Shown piece after piece: positions 44,661-55,400 of a stretch of 64,000 nt of DNA. The stretch is from assembly GCA_950295325.1 (NCBI GenBank), contig OX485807.1:1862501-1926500 (forward strand). The letters are read 5' to 3'. Under the pieces are notes generated by a model. That model had not been told where the DNA came from. It saw only the letters and a program-made list of their open reading frames with translations, and ran no database searches. This DNA comes from Polytrichum commune (lineage: Eukaryota; Streptophyta; Polytrichopsida; Polytrichales; Polytrichaceae). Both the position numbers and the translations under genes were made by a program. The stretch's first letter is position 1. Each line of letters starts with the position of its first letter.

Positions 44661-46155
44661 CGCAGTAGAAACGAGCATAGATGAAGAAACTATCAAAATT
44701 TACAAAAAATGATAAGGAAGTTGCATTTACATCACAGCAGCTCCTCTAAAGATTTTTGCAATGTAGCACTTGCTCTTAAAAGATTTAGATTCAGACACAT
44801 GGAAAATAGTAAAATGTAACTCTCATCAGGTGTGTGCGGTTGCAAATTGTGGTTGCTGCACTTAGCATAACGCAAATTACAAGTACTGACAAGGGCGGCT
44901 AGTTATTTTTAGTCAGGGATTACAAAAATCGCATGAAGGTCACAACTTTAATGGCAAAAGAAGTCTTAATTCAAGGATTTCAGTAAAATTATGGGGTCTG
45001 TTGTCAAAGAGCCACAATGGTTGTATGCTCCAAACATGTGTTGTTTCATTAAACCATAATGGCTTGAGAGTTTTTGGTTAATGATCAGGTAGTGCATTTG
45101 CTGTCCAGTTAGATAAATGAAAGCGTAGAATGGAGCACTTTAGTTTTCATATTCTGCCCATTTTCCTCTGAGTTTGTCCGGTTCTCTTTCTGTGGATATT
45201 ATAAACCAAATACCCATCAGTTTTGCATGTCAAAGCTTATGCTTACACTCCTTCCTTTCAATTGTGTTCTACATGGGAAGGAGAGCCCTACATTGGGTGC
45301 CCATACCCATGCCCATGCCCATACCCACCCATGCCCATGGGTTTTGGGTGGGCATGGCTGCGATATTATTGTTCATGGGTGGGCATGGGTTTGATATTAT
45401 AATGGGTTGGCATGGGTGGGCATGGGTGGGGCATAATTACACAATCATACAAGACACATTACACAATACACATTACACAATTTTTGAATACATGGGCGCA
45501 ATTTGAATAGCATGGGTGGGCATGGGTCACTGCTGATGGGCATGGTCTGGGTATGGGTGCAATTAAAAAGGAAAATGTTGGGCTCTGATGTGAAGTGCAC
45601 AAAGACATTGCACCTCATCAACAGTTTTCAACACTTTGGATGGAATCCAATACTTTAAATGTCTTGCTCTTGCTGTTCGTGTCAAGCAGCTCAAATTGAA
45701 CGGTGGTGGTATCCAATTCTAAAATGGCCATGGAGATTCTGATCCATGACCTTGCATTCTCCAATTGGAGCGGATTGTCAGCAAGTATGTCTCCTTCAAT
45801 GGCACATGGCTCATCTCAATGAGTGCAAGTAATCCTTATTACCAGCAACTGCGGCTGATGTTCGTGATGGAGTTTCTGTCACCAAAGAAGATTGCAGCAT
45901 CTCTGAGTATCCGTTAGGAGCAGGTCAGATTTCGATCTCTAATTCCCACTTGGTTTTGAATTGTTCTTGCTATTTTTCTTAAACTCCAGTGCTTTTGATT
46001 TGACGGAGGAACCTATAAAGTTGAGTACTACTTGATTGCATAGTCGTTCTTTGATCCTCACCTAACCACACACCAATCAAATACAGGTGTTCTATTGAGA
46101 AAATTAACTGAACAAAACCCGCATATCAAAGGGTCTAAGGTCAGATTTTACATAC
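44661..46155. other. Spacer containing a palindromic GC-rich minisatellite
   Basis: Apart from 45293-45560 (listed separately) no feature is seen. Confidence 0.4.
45293..45560. mobile_element. Candidate foldback element with CCCATG/CATGGG repeats
   Basis: The left end carries GTGCCCATACCCATGCCCAT and more CCCAT units. The right half carries repeats of GGCATGGGTGGGCATGGGT and ends GGTCTGGGTATGGGTGC. The ends are inverted complements (TGC-CCCATACCCA). Subterminal repeats of this kind are a feature of hAT and foldback elements, but no transposase or clear target duplication is seen. A plain minisatellite is the alternative. Confidence 0.45.
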
Positions 46156-46339
46156 CTGGTGCGGAGGGAGCATCAACATGTATGGATTCTCGAAACTTGT
46201 AAATGCGTCCTGGAGTGAGCAGATCAGTGTCAGTAAGCTCCGTGGTGTCATCGAGCAAAATGCCATCGTGTCCTAATTTCTTCTTCATGTTTTTGAGAAT
46301 TATTGTATAGAGTGAAATGGACTTGGTCGACAATTTATC
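46156..46339 (-). pseudogene. Isolated exon of an unrecognised gene (61 codons)
   Basis: The minus strand has acceptor AGTGCAG, a 184-base open exon and donor CCAG|GTATGT. It reads KLSTKSISLYTIILKNMKKK, LGHDGILLDDTTELTDTDLL, TPGRIYKFRESIHVDAPSAP. Composition and flawless splice sites make it look like a genuine internal exon. I do not recognise the family, and no neighbouring exon is evident. It lies about 1.5 kb upstream of the DBR1 fragment on the same strand, so it may be part of the same duplicated or chimeric segment. Confidence 0.55.
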
Positions 46340-46537
46340 CTGCACTTGTGATGTTGTGTGCTGTTTGTAAAATGTTTCAGTTCATTATGCTTACTTGACT
46401 GTGCCTATGAAACCTACATGTTTGTGAATAAACCTGGTAATCTACCTGCATACACAAATCCAAACTATTTGGAGAGGGGGAATTATTGCATACAAGCGTA
46501 TATCTCATCCATCCAACATCAAAAATTGACCCTCTAT

Positions 46538-46603
46538 AGGTTTGTTGTTGATTCACCTAACTTGTAAATGTAGGTATAAACGAGGTGAATCAACAACAAA
46601 CCT
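46538..46603. repeat. Perfect 21-base inverted repeat
   Basis: AGGTTTGTTGTTGATTCACC plus T (46538-46558) is the exact reverse complement of 46583-46603, with a 24-base loop. Confidence 0.9.
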
Positions 46604-47289
46604 AATTCACCTTATAGGTAAATTAATCCGGTCTACATTTTTATATAGCGATTACTTAATCCCTTATATGTTTATTGCTGATTCAACTCATCTATAGGTT
46701 CATATCTACATCATTTGAACTAATTTGGGAAACAAACTTAGATAATAAGGAGAAGTGATGTTGGTATGAATAGCATGACTGTTTTGAATAGTTTTGCTAT
46801 GCGTATATTTTTCTAGTAAATAATGTCGGAATGAACAATGCTTCCTAGATCTTATGGTGGCTCTAATTTCATAGCATGAAGAAATTTAATATAACTTTAT
46901 CCCACACGCACTATTATCCCACCCTCACTAAATGAGATAATTAGTGTAGTCAAGTGTTTGAGTTTTATAGCAAGCCTATATTTATTTTTTCACAATGAAA
47001 AATTGCAGAAACACCCTATCACATTGAATAATCTAAGTCAACATGTAATTATACCTTAATGACATTATTCTAAGTTTTTTTTAGTTTTTTTCCCTGTATT
47101 GAGCAGCTCATGATTGACTTCGGCCTTAACTTCACACCCGCATATTCACGTTGCCTTCCAGATGAACCGCCTCTCCTACGAGGGGCCTCCTCCTCCAAAT
47201 TTTGGCTACAACCAGATAACTCAATGCTTGTTCATAGATGCTCCATGGAGTCCAAAAATTCCAGACCTTGGACAACTGCCATAATAGCT

Positions 47290-47860
47290 ATAGTTTACTA
47301 GAGTTTTTTCAAGACATTTTAGGTAAGAACTATAATTAACTAGAAGATTTTCAAACCAGTTTGAAGAACAACTAATAGTCAACTAGAAAATTTTAAGACC
47401 AAATTCAACAACAACTATAGTTAATTAGAAAAACTCCACGTCTTAGTATATATTCGAATAAGGTTGCCCCTCATAACATTATTCATTCAAATTCATAACA
47501 ATGTTATGTTTGATTTGCTTCAGTTGAGGGTCTTTAATAAGCTTGGGTCCTTGAGGATCATCAAGAAACGCTTTTATATCATCACTCATAGTGTTGGACT
47601 TTGGAACAACCTCCATGTACACCACCAACACAAATAAACACACTAGTGACACTACAACACTACAACATAATTCCGTGGATAAGCTGTGCTTAACTATAGT
47701 TAACTAGATACAACCAAAGTTAAGTACATTTTATGGTAGAACGAACTTAAAACAACTAGAGTTAACTACATTTTTTGGCATGGTAAATCGCAAACAACTA
47801 TAGTTACGAAAGGTAATTAGTTAACTAATAGATGAATTAGTTGGTTAGTTGTGCAAGGTC
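47290..47860. repeat. Cluster of AACTATAGTTAACTAG-type motifs
   Basis: Near-palindromic variants (ACTATAATTAACTAGA, CTATAGTTAATTAGA, CTATAGTTAACTAGA, CTAGAGTTAACTAC, CTATAGTTACGAAAG) recur at irregular spacing of 50-150 bases. A half copy of the family 1 MITE lies within the cluster. Confidence 0.6.
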
Positions 47861-48720
47861 TGAAATATTCTACTATTTAAAAAACTCACAGTAAGTCGGG
47901 CACTCTGGAGTGCTGGCAAGTGGCACAGAACGATTTCAAACAATTGAAGAAAGGGCATTTGGACATTTGTAGTTATTTGAATCTAATTCATGTCTATCTC
48001 CTGAGAACCAAAGACTTAAGTAGGTCAAATAGCAGGTATTTATATCGTGGCAGGCATGTAGCTCAGCTTCAGTAGACACACTGCTATGCACGGTAATGAG
48101 AGATTGGAACAGAACATTTTAATTCATTGGGAGCGCAAAATCTCACTGAATCAGCACCGAGTCCACTTTGATTCTTTTAAAAGTTTGCAGATTGTGTTCA
48201 CAAAGAGATCAGTAAGGTAGATGAGTATTGTTCAGGTAAAATTTTCATTGCAGCACCTACTTGTAGGATATGAACTAGTTGGTCTTCCTAGGTTGGAATT
48301 CCTACAACTAGAATGAAGTCAAGATCTATGGACTGCACTTTTCGGAACCTTTTGACAAGCTATAGACAAACTTGCAGACCTTTAGAAGAAAAAAAATGGA
48401 GATCAACTGTGAAGGCCAATCGCCCCCATGGTGCTGGTGGCCCCACATTACACTCCACCACCCCCCAGAAAGAATGAGATGTGCTTTGCAAGTCAAGCTT
48501 ACATCAAGAGTTGTTAGTTTCGATTAGAAATCGTTCTTGTTCTTATAATTCTCATCACAAATTCAGATGTAAAAGGAAAACTTTGACATATTCCACAACA
48601 CTCCAACATATTGTATTCTCATTCAAGAATTTCCGACCCAACTTGGGATATCCAACTCGTGATTAGGGTGTCCGTTCCCATGTCGATGTGATAATAGAAG
48701 TGAACAAGTTTGCACTGCAA

Positions 48721-48835
48721 ACATGTGGGTCGTGGGCAATTGTCTTGTGTCATAGGAATGTAAACAAATCTGTTATAGTGATAGATTTGCACTTGTCTTT
48801 CATTGACACAAAACGATTGCCTAGGACTCATATGT
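48721..48835. other. Long imperfect foldback (about 50-base arms, 115 bases)
   Basis: The left arm ACATGTGGGTCGTGGGCAAT, TGTCTTGTGTCATAGG... pairs with the right arm ...TTGACACAAAACGATTGCC, TAGGACTCATATGT. The size and shape suit either a miRNA precursor or a small MITE. A second inverted pair, TTGGGATATCCAAC, occurs just outside near 48641 and 48857. Confidence 0.6.
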
Positions 48836-49950
48836 GGGTAGTGCTGCCATCTGCTATTGGGATATCCAACCCCCATCTACCTTGACCAAAACATAAATTT
48901 TCCACAACACATGTGCTCTATATATGCAATCTTGCTAATCTTTACAACCATAAAACCGATCACTTAAGAGATTTTGTGCCAAATCTATAGAAGTATAAGG
49001 CGGTGCAATTTTATCCCGTGTAGGAAGATAGAAATAAGGAGGATTTCAAAAAAAATTTGGGTAATTATATTCTTTAAAAGTGAAATTACTGTGAATTTTT
49101 GAAGTCAAAAGTTGGTTAGAACATATTGTTAAATGTCTAGAGTCTGCCATAACTGCTCATCTTAACCGTCATTCCTCCTCACTTTAACAATCAAACCAGG
49201 GACACGTGTCATGACATTATTGGTTCCGGCTTGATCGAAATCTAGTGCCCAGCATGATCGAAATTCAATGCCCAGCCTAATCGAAATTATGGCACACTAA
49301 AGGTTTCCGATGCGGTCCAGATCGGGAATAGGCACCTATACTCTAAGGGATCAAGTCCCTGCCAGAAATTCCCGAGATCCCAACGACATCACCATGGTCA
49401 AGTCTTTTTTGGCATTCCGCAACAAAGAGAATCAATCATACAGAAATCCTTGCAAAGTGCTTTTGGCAATTCTAGCTAGTTTCGTGGATGGTCTGGATCA
49501 GACCTGTGCTTGCATTGGAATCTGTGTCACGTTCGATTGCATTTGACTCGTGTGAGTTTCAAGGCGTTGTTGAGCGATGATCTAAAACCAAGAGCTTCTG
49601 AGCGGCCAAGAACTGATACATAAGTTGCATGTACAGATGTATACACAAGTATCTTGCATCATGTACCTATATGTCTCTGACTGATTCGGATCCCATGTTT
49701 GGGATCCGTTTCAAATTAGATTGAATTTGACTTACCATGAGTCCGTTTCATGGCGATAGTGTTGACAATCTGAAACAATGGGAGTGGTACAGAAATTTCT
49801 TGCCAGTGTTGCAAATTACACATGTGCGTGTATGAGTAGCCTGCATTTAAGTAATCTTAGAATGGATTGACATCATTCAGAGAGTGGAATGCTGACCCTT
49901 TGCAAGAAGAGTAGTGTTTAATGAAGTCATCTCACATTCCATACCGAACA

Positions 49951-50166
49951 GTGATCGGGGAGATTTTTGGTCACGATCGGTTGAGATCCTAGTGTTTGCA
50001 AGTCCAACTGGTTACATGCTGACATCCTTTCGTTTCCCTTTATTAAATTGGGGTATATTCTATAAATTCCTCTAAAAATGATCAGTAATTCTCCTGCAAC
50101 CTCGAACTTCAAACAGTTATTCCTCAAACTCAACCGGTTCATCTGTAACTAACTGCCAGTTCTCCC
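49951..50166 (+). repeat. Dispersed repeat R3, copy 1
   Basis: Shared landmarks among the four copies are CGGGGAGATTT, ATCGGT, ATCCTAGTGTTT, AAGTCCAAC-GGTTA, GGTATATTC, ATTCCTCTAAAA, CTTGAACTTCAA, CAAACTCAACCGGTT and ATCTGTAACTA. It has no coding frame and no clear terminal repeats. It may be part of a larger element. Confidence 0.75.
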
Positions 50167-50474
50167 TGATCATACATATCGAATGCAACCTTAAGAATGG
50201 CCAGGGTGACTCATTGTTCTTGCTCTTGGCAGGGGCGAAAAAAAGGTTATGGATTTCGATGCCAGGTTTAGACGCCGTTTTATTTTTATTTATTTCTATA
50301 ATCAGATTAGATTGGATTTGACTCGCGTGAGTTTGCTGATGGGACGGAGGTGATTTGTGAGTCATGAAAGAGTGGACTGTCGGGAGAAGGAGAGGGTGAG
50401 AGTCAAAAGGCGTCGCCTAAAGGAAGACTTGGAAGTCAAAAGATATCTATTTATGACATATTCCAAGTCTTCAC

Positions 50475-50674
50475 CAGTGTCCGGGGAGATTTCTGGGGCA
50501 TAACCGGTCAAAATCCTAGTTACGTGTTGTGGTCTTCCGGCTGTCCTTCATTTAGTCGAGTCATATTCCATAGATTCCTCTAAAATCACCGCTAATTTCC
50601 CTGAAGTCTTGAACTTCAACCGGTTATTTCTCAAACTCAACCGGTTTATCTGTAACTAGCGGTTACTTCTCCCC
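50475..50674 (+). repeat. Dispersed repeat R3, copy 2
   Basis: This carries the full set of R3 landmarks from GTGTCCGGGGAGATTT to GTAACTAGCGGTTACTTCTCC. It is in the same orientation as copy 1, about 310 bases downstream. Confidence 0.8.
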
Positions 50675-51379
50675 ATTTGTTGGTGTTCACTCGAGGTAGA
50701 CCCATGCCTAATCTACATAACCTTATCTAAGTAAGGTACATGTGCCTGATTTCAACATAGCAATAATTTGGACACCTATATCTGAGTGGCTTGTGGTTAG
50801 GTGTGGTTTTGAAAACGGAACTAGAAAAGACACGTGTTTAAGAAAGATTAGACTACATGTTCAAAATACGTCAACCATTCTAAGCTCAATAATCTACACT
50901 TATTGGGGGGCCTGTATGATCACTTAATGAACACAACTTCAATAATGAATAAGATATTCATATGAACTTCGAAAATCATGAGGCAAGTGGCTACAGGCAC
51001 GATATTGGATTTGCTATTTATCTCGCACTAATTGTGGGTTTCGTGTCTTACGTGAAGTGGGTGTAGAGAGTAAAGTATCCAAATAGCGTACGTCTACCTT
51101 AAGTTGAGGTGGATCGGCCTCTCTCAAACACACCTCCAACACAAACACAAATCTACTTTTGTGCAGTGAAAGACACAAGCGTGGTCATAATGCGGTCATG
51201 TCTAAAGAGAGAACTTTAGCTCGTCGGAACCAAAAATGTAGCCTTGACGTTTTTCCATATCCAAGTAGCTCGCAACAGATTAGCACACATGTTGTACCTG
51301 CCCACAAAGTGGTAAACACTGAGACTATTTCCATGTTCATCATTTCTGATTGAAGTGAAATTTTCAATTGTCAATATCG

Positions 51380-51510
51380 AAGGTCTAGGTCTGGATCCTC
51401 AAAAGCCCAAGTAGACAGACAACTCGTTTCTTGCATGTGAAGGTGAGGACAACCTGAAAGAACATCAGAGGCCCATTATGTTCAAAAAGTTTATTGATAT
51501 TCACTATACC
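51380..51510 (+). repeat. Dispersed repeat, second copy at 60850-60985
   Basis: TGTGAAGGT-A-GACAACCT-AA-GAACATCA and then GTTCAAA and TTGATATT are shared with 60850-60985 in the same orientation. Confidence 0.6.
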
Positions 51511-52330
51511 GATATGTACGATTAGGTCGCTCTACGCTAATATACCGACAATGCACACTACTTTAAATGTACACCACAAAAGTAACAAAATACACTACCT
51601 ATTCCTCTATCGTGATTGATGTACGGACAAACAGACCAAAGTTAATAGCCTTTGTAATCTGGTTTTGATGTGAGGTAATCTGCTTGGGTAGATAGGCAAC
51701 CGATTCACAAAGGCCACTTAATTAATTGAACACAGCAGAGCAGAAGCGAAACGTGAGCTGGTAACATTAAGATAACCTGGACTTTGGGGGCCCTACAGAA
51801 TGTTTGTGGTACGGTTTCAAACCTTGAGAGCCCTTGATGACGGTGAAAAGTGCCATTGATCGAATCGGATGAGAACAACATTAAAAAAATTGGGCCCATG
51901 CAGATGAATAATGTTGATTGGTTCTTAGAACGATTCGGGACTTGCATGGCACTTGGCTAACTTGTTTGTGGAGCTCCTACATAATCATGAGTAAACTTTG
52001 AAGAGTCTTCAATTTTATAACTCCTACACAAAGTCCAATCGATGATGATGTGATCATCGACTCAGTGCGTTTTGCTAATTGTTTCAACTGAGCACTTGCG
52101 TTGTTCATCTTATGTTAACGACATTAGTTGTTTTCACACATGCATCCTTTCTATCCCTGTCATCATCAATCTAGCACATTATCTTGCAGGTTTTAAATTA
52201 TGTTATCTTTTACCTCCTTTTTTTTCTTTCTTTCTCTACTGATGATTCTTTCAATCAAGCAAGATGCGTTCATATGTAGTAATAAAGTAAGCAATGACAT
52301 TATTAACATAACATCATAACATTGTTAAGC

Positions 52331-52480
52331 AATGTGTATTCGTTCATGTGGGTCTTGAGAATATAATCATGGGATGTTTCAATCTAATGCAAGGAGACTC
52401 AGATTGAGTATGAATCTGCACTTGGTTGGGGCATCTCATGGTCATATTCTCAGGGCCCACTTGAACGAACGCACACTCCT
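52331..52480. mobile_element. Foldback MITE-like element with about 45-base arms
   Basis: The left arm GTGTATTCGTTCATGTGGGT, CTTGAGAATATAATCATG pairs with the right arm CATGGTCATATTCTCAGGGC, CCACTTGAACGAACGCACAC. The core is about 55 bases. Only this copy is seen in the window. Confidence 0.7.
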
Positions 52481-55400
52481 TAATAAATTTTCGCTCACGA
52501 ACTCAACTTAGAGTTGCATATTTTACAATTGGGAGTTACATTTTTTTTTCATCTACTCATGGAGAGATGTTTATTTGGAAACGTCTAGTTAAATGTTAAA
52601 CCATCACTGGGAGTTAAATAAGTGAGGACAATGCAAGAATCATAATGCATTAACGAGTATTTTTTGAGTTGCCGAGACTTGTACATTGCACAATGAATTA
52701 TTCAAGGAAGAAAATTAAAAGTTTATGATGAAAACCCTAATTATACATCCTTTGCAAAATAATGCGGTCAAATAATCACTTCAACATGAAAATCTCACAA
52801 ATAACATAGTATGCATGTAGCTAAATCATGTTTATAACACAAGAACGTGCTCCACATTTAAAACTAGTTTTTCTCATTTCTATCATAGGCATGTCTATCA
52901 ATAGAATTCACATATACAGTTTGTAAGTCTAAATTCACTTAATACCTGGTTCCTCTCATATTTGAGCATGTGTTACTAACCTAGGTGTAGCTAGCACATC
53001 AAATTTTTGGGAAACCCACTACAATATACAAAAACACCACATGCCTGATAATGTCGAGCTTTAGCAATATGCACTTTGTACTATCTTTATACTCTCTTTT
53101 CCATATGGAAGCCCACGTTTTTGTTCACGGCGTCAAGATGGCCCATGCTTTGTTTTGATTTTTCACTTATAATATGTTTTACATAGAGCCCGACACCATG
53201 AGAAAACTTGTTCTTTCCAACTTGCCATTGCATCGATAAAAACATTGCCACCCTCCAATTGGAAGACCCCTTTGGCGAGTGAGCGTGCACAAGGAAATGA
53301 AGTCCTATTGTATGTAGATGGAGGGGGAATAACGAGTACTTATGGCTATGCCGGGCATTATGGTCGATTCTCGAAAATTTGTAGCCAATACCACACGCAC
53401 CGGACTTCGTGGGTGCAATTGTCTTGTTGGCATTTGTCACCGTGTTGGCAAAGAAACCATTCAAGATATGAGAGAAGGGCTTGAGCATGGAAAAGTGAAC
53501 AAGAAAAGTGGAATGTCCTTCAACCATGATATGGTTATTATATATAGTAGGGGAAGTAGGTATATCTAATTCAAAAATCACTCTGACCTAATGGAGCCAT
53601 CCAATGGGTTTAAACCAAATATAAGACATAATTTGTACATCCTTGGTGTTATAGAGGTACCATATTGTAGATCTTATATTGAGTGTAGCTAGAATCTGAT
53701 TCATCTTTAAATCTAAAATTTCTTATGATTTATGTGTATAATTGAAGTATTTGATTATATCATGTTGTGTGTGAGTGTGCCATAGTTGTTGATGTAAAAT
53801 ACATATCCTGAGGTATATTTTAATCTTACTCTCTGGAATCCGACAATCGTGGAAGTAGATTCTACACACTCTAGTGTCTACTTCTATGGATGTAGAGCAT
53901 GCTTGGGGTGCATTTTATTTTCGTACTTGTATCACGTGGGTGAACAATGGGAATATCGATTATGACTATGGTGTACAAAATATGCATAGGGCTAGGGTAT
54001 TATGGGTAAAGTATGCATTGTGAGCATAGGTGCCATATGTAAATCTACAACAAGGGAATTCATATACAAAAGGTTATATTGGGCTTAAGCTGGAGATGAT
54101 CATCCAACGTCTTCATATCTCATCCAGTATATGAATGGTTTATTCATAGTCATCGCTTGACACCAACCCCACATCCTAGGTTCGGGGCTTTGATTTTGAG
54201 GTGGTGGGGCTCTAGAGTAATTGTCAATCATGGTAGACTTGGTTTGACTCTAATTGTGTTGGTTACAATGTCATGATAAGAACCAATTTGTACAAGTTAC
54301 GGTTGGGTTACAACCAATAAATGTAAGAGTATTCGACGACTTCATTAAGCAAAAATGAGGTCTTTATGCCTACAAATATTGATGGTCTATTTTGGCAAAG
54401 TCCCCCCCCCCTTGTATAGGTCAATTGCTACAGTCCACTAGCTAGTTGATTGTTCCAAATTGATTGTTGCAATTGACTAGGAGTTGTGAACTAGCTTACC
54501 GATTGTTACTAGCAATTGACTTCTAGGAAAACCACAAATAAATAAATAAAATCCCAAAATAACTATGGACGGTTAGATTTTGCATTCAAAAAGATCTAGA
54601 GGTCCAGAAACAATTTAAATTATTTGGATTTTTTGAAATTGTTCTTGAAAATCAACTGCTACTAGCAGTTGAATAGACCAGTTGACCCAAAAAGTGATGT
54701 TTTAACAAAAACATTGTCGCAATAAATAAAAATTTCCACGTCAATGGGTGTAATGTCCCAATGTGATGGCCAAGGGCCGCGTCATGTCCATGTGTGCATC
54801 CCTACTAACATGCATAATTGGGCATCCTCCCAACAAATATGCCAATCATAGTCTAGGATATGTTTGCAATCTATACGATTGTGCAAAGACACTAATTATT
54901 TGTGGACATTAGACATACATTTGTACCGTAATATATGTGTTGATTATGCCCAGAGGGTGGACGCTTTATACCACGTACAGATTCACATGACTATAAGAAG
55001 GGGTATTATGTGAGGTATTAGTGTACATACTATACATAAGGGAGTGAAGTTATTTTCTCTATTGTGTACAATTAAAAAAAGAGGCTATAAAGAATGTTGA
55101 AGTGAAGATAGATGTACAAAAGGGTGCTTTAGGTTTAGAAAAAGAATTGGCAATAGATGTATTATTTCCCTCCAATTCATGTTTTCATCTATTATTAACA
55201 TATGATAATAATTCTTAATGACTACCTTGTCCATTCTTCTTACAACTGACATTTAAGTATATTTGGAAAAACCACTTGTCCCAAAAAGTAGGGGATGTGC
55301 ACTTGTGAGGACAAAAATATCATACAACAACAAAAATAACAACACACCAACCACAACTTTGAATGTTTGTAATCCACTGTTTGTCAACCACCATATATGT

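Larger units (their letters stand above)
46340..48720. other. Spacer with small repeats
   Basis: Contents are a perfect 21-base inverted repeat at 46538-46603, a cluster of TATAGTTAACTAG motifs at about 47290-47860, and a half MITE at 47472-47509. No exon is recognised. Confidence 0.45.
48836..52330. other. Gene-poor spacer with dispersed repeats
   Basis: Two copies of repeat R3 (49951-50166, 50475-50674) and one copy of another dispersed repeat (51380-51510) lie here. No exon is recognised. Confidence 0.45.

Noticed and set aside
47110-47301. Possible exon reading QMNRLSYEGPPPPNFGYNQ
   Set aside because: Short, bounded by stops, with no convincing donor; probably chance.
53087-53581. 164-codon minus-strand frame
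   Set aside because: No family motif, and the plus strand is also partly open; kept out of the gene list.
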